From: Microbacterium sp. K24
Lineage (GTDB): Bacteria > Actinomycetota > Actinomycetes > Actinomycetales > Microbacteriaceae
Direction: 5' to 3'
DNA: 64,000 nucleotides
Assembly (NCBI RefSeq): GCF_004794465.1
Contig: NZ_SSDJ01000090.1
Coordinates: forward strand, 1 to 64,000
Shown here: positions 62,397 through 64,000 of the stretch, one piece after another
Layout of the letters: each line of letters starts with the position of its first letter
Numbering within the stretch: position 1 is the stretch's first letter
Notes under the pieces: model-generated
Databases searched by the model: none
What the model saw: only the letters and a program-made list of their open reading frames with translations
Told to the model about the DNA's origin: nothing
Program-made: the position numbers and the translations under genes

Positions 62397-64000
62397 GTGA
62401 CTCCTGAAGATGCAGTGCTGACCGACGCCCCCGAGGACTCCCCCGCGACCCCCGGATTCGAGGAGCTCGGCATCACCGGGCCCGTCCTCAAAGCGATCAA
62501 GGATCTCGGCTACGAGACGCCATCGCCGATCCAGGCCGCGACCATCCCGACTCTCCTCTCCGGCCGCGACGTCGTGGGCCAGGCGCAGACGGGAACGGGC
62601 AAGACCGCGGCGTTCGCGCTCCCCGTGCTCGAGCGCCTCGATGTGTCGCAGAAGATCCCGCAGGCTCTCGTGCTGGCGCCGACGCGCGAGCTCGCCCTGC
62701 AGGTCTGCGAAGCGTTCGAGTCCTACGCCTCGAAGATGAAGGGCGTCCACGTCCTCCCCGTCTACGGCGGCCAGGGCTACGGCGTGCAGCTGTCGGCACT
62801 CCGCCGCGGTGTGCACGTGATCGTCGGCACGCCTGGTCGCATCATGGACCACCTCGCCAAGGGCACGCTCGACCTCTCCGAGCTGAAGTACCTCGTGCTC
62901 GACGAGGCCGACGAGATGCTGAAGATGGGCTTCGCGGAGGATGTGGAGCAGATCCTCGCGCAGACCCCGTCCGAGAAGCAGGTCGCCCTCTTCTCCGCGA
63001 CCATGCCGCCGCAGATCCGACGCCTTGCGCAGAAATACCTGCGCGAGCCCGAAGAGATCAGCATCAAGTCGAAGACCGCGACCGGCACGAACATCACGCA
63101 GCGCTACCTCGTGGTGTCGTACGCGCAGAAGGTCGACGCGCTCACCCGCATCCTCGAGGTCGAGAACTTCGACGGCATGATCGTCTTCGTCCGCACCAAG
63201 AACGAGACCGAGACGCTCGCCGAGAAGCTCCGCGCCCGGGGATACTCGGCCGCAGCCATCAACGGCGACGTCGCACAGGTGCAGCGCGAGCGCAGCGTCA
63301 ATCAGCTGAAGGACGGCAAGCTCGACATCCTCGTCGCCACCGATGTCGCCGCCCGCGGCCTCGACGTCGAGCGCATCAGCCACGTCATCAACTTCGACAT
63401 CCCCACCGACACCGAGTCGTACGTGCACCGCATCGGTCGCACCGGCCGCGCCGGACGCTCGGGGGATGCCATCAGCTTCATCACCCCGCGCGAGCGCTAC
63501 CTGCTCAAGCACATCGAGAAGGCGACCCGTCAGCAGCCCGCGCAGATGGAACTCCCGAGCACGGAAGACGTGAACACGACGCGTCTCAACCGCTTCGACG
63601 ACGCGATCACCACCGCCCTGTCGGAGACGAGTCGCATCGAGGCCTTCCGCGACATCGTCGCCCACTACGTGCGCCACCACGATGTTCCCGAGGGCGATGT
63701 CGCCGCTGCGCTGGCGGTCGTCGCACAGGGCGACAAGCCGCTGCTCCTCGACCCCGCGAACGATCCGCTGACCAAGGCGGTGGCGGCGGACAACCGGCCG
63801 CCTCGCGAGCGCGGCACCCGTGACGCACGCGAGCCGCGCACGGAGCGTCGCGGCCGCGGCGACTACACGGCGTACCGCATCGAGGTCGGCCGGCGTCACC
63901 GCGTCGAGCCGCGCCAGATCGTCGGCGCTCTCGCGAACGAAGGCGGCCTCGGTCGCGACGACTTCGGCGTGATCAACATCCGTCCCGACTTCTCGACCGT
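62397..64000 (+). CDS. deaD: DEAD-box RNA helicase (DeaD/CsdA-like), cut by window end
   Basis: About 534 residues are visible. Q motif (FEELGITGPVLKAIKDLGYETPSPIQ), QTGTGKTAAF (motif I), PTRELALQ, TPGRIM, DEADEML, SATMP, VRTKNETE, ATDVAARGLDVERI and YVHRIGRTGRAG. A basic linker follows, and the last part (YTAYRIEVGRRHRVEPRQIVGA) begins the DbpA-type RNA-binding domain. Involved in ribosome assembly or cold adaptation in related bacteria. The C-terminus lies outside. Confidence 0.93.
   Translation, partial: MTPEDAVLTDAPEDSPATPGFEELGITGPVLKAIKDLGYETPSPIQAATIPTLLSGRDVVGQAQTGTGKTAAFALPVLERLDVSQKIPQALVLAPTRELALQVCEAFESYASKMKGVHVLPVYGGQGYGVQLSALRRGVHVIVGTPGRIMDHLAKGTLDLSELKYLVLDEADEMLKMGFAEDVEQILAQTPSEKQVALFSATMPPQIRRLAQKYLREPEEISIKSKTATGTNITQRYLVVSYAQKVDALTRILEVENFDGMIVFVRTKNETETLAEKLRARGYSAAAINGDVAQVQRERSVNQLKDGKLDILVATDVAARGLDVERISHVINFDIPTDTESYVHRIGRTGRAGRSGDAISFITPRERYLLKHIEKATRQQPAQMELPSTEDVNTTRLNRFDDAITTALSETSRIEAFRDIVAHYVRHHDVPEGDVAAALAVVAQGDKPLLLDPANDPLTKAVAADNRPPRERGTRDAREPRTERRGRGDYTAYRIEVGRRHRVEPRQIVGALANEGGLGRDDFGVINIRPDFST

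Noticed and set aside
62358..63899. 513-codon frame antisense to the DEAD-box helicase
   Set aside because: All helicase motifs are on the plus strand; the antisense product is low complexity.

Overview
The window is a dense, high-GC stretch of an actinobacterial chromosome. It is most likely from Microbacteriaceae, probably Microbacterium or a close relative. Supporting signs are the helY-tatC-tatA-pafC-pafB order, a ferrochelatase with Fe-S cluster cysteines, small actinobacterial families (DUF7882-like, DUF6458-like, DUF2017), GatCAB, many GTG starts, and TANNNT -10 boxes placed directly before start codons. Assignment to Microbacterium is inference. I saw no rRNA, CRISPR array, insertion sequence, prophage or plasmid module. 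No stretch above 300 bases lacks a gene.

Layout. 1-8766 (minus): lnt, helY, tatC, tatA, then pafC, pafB, an FKBP-type lipoprotein, trmI and a HAD hydrolase. In many actinobacteria the Pup-proteasome genes lie between trmI and pafB; here they are absent. 8839-14505: a PAC2 protein, uppP, an M20 peptidase, tRNA-Leu, a Clp_N-SRPBCC protein with its HTH partner, and a VIT-type transporter. 14649-19689: a superfamily 2 helicase, SGNH hydrolase, TrmH methyltransferase, sirtuin and histidine phosphatase.

19690-30501 is a leucine/branched-chain catabolism block. One minus operon runs mccB, mccA, acyl-CoA dehydrogenase, MaoC protein, HpcH/CitE-type lyase, with a divergent TetR gene. A second minus operon encodes bkdABC, with a divergent Lrp/AsnC regulator. 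Together they can take branched-chain 2-oxoacids to isovaleryl-CoA, 3-methylcrotonyl-CoA, 3-methylglutaconyl-CoA, HMG-CoA, and finally acetyl-CoA plus acetoacetate. The E3 subunit is not in the window.

30473-46963: alpha/beta hydrolase, exonuclease, AraC regulator, small membrane or unknown proteins, tRNA(CAT), gamma-carbonic anhydrase, Dps, amidohydrolase with a PaiB-like flavin protein, Nei-type glycosylase, RpiB, ferrochelatase, PepN, and an overlapping MscS-truncated globin-flavoprotein operon. 47014-55876: thioesterases, HNH protein, EttA, a lipoprotein, an SSB paralogue, a small gene under a LexA-like box, tRNA-Arg, orn, tRNA-His, a LysE exporter, metallopeptidase-clpS-DUF2017, a P-loop kinase-like protein and a GerW-like protein. 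55914-64000: dinB, gatB-gatA-gatC, an acyl-CoA ligase and a DEAD-box RNA helicase cut by the window end.

Two general properties stand out. Genes are packed with ATGA, GTGA or TGATG overlaps that suggest translational coupling. About twenty transcription units start with a -10-like hexamer exactly 6-7 bases before the start codon, which points to leaderless mRNAs.
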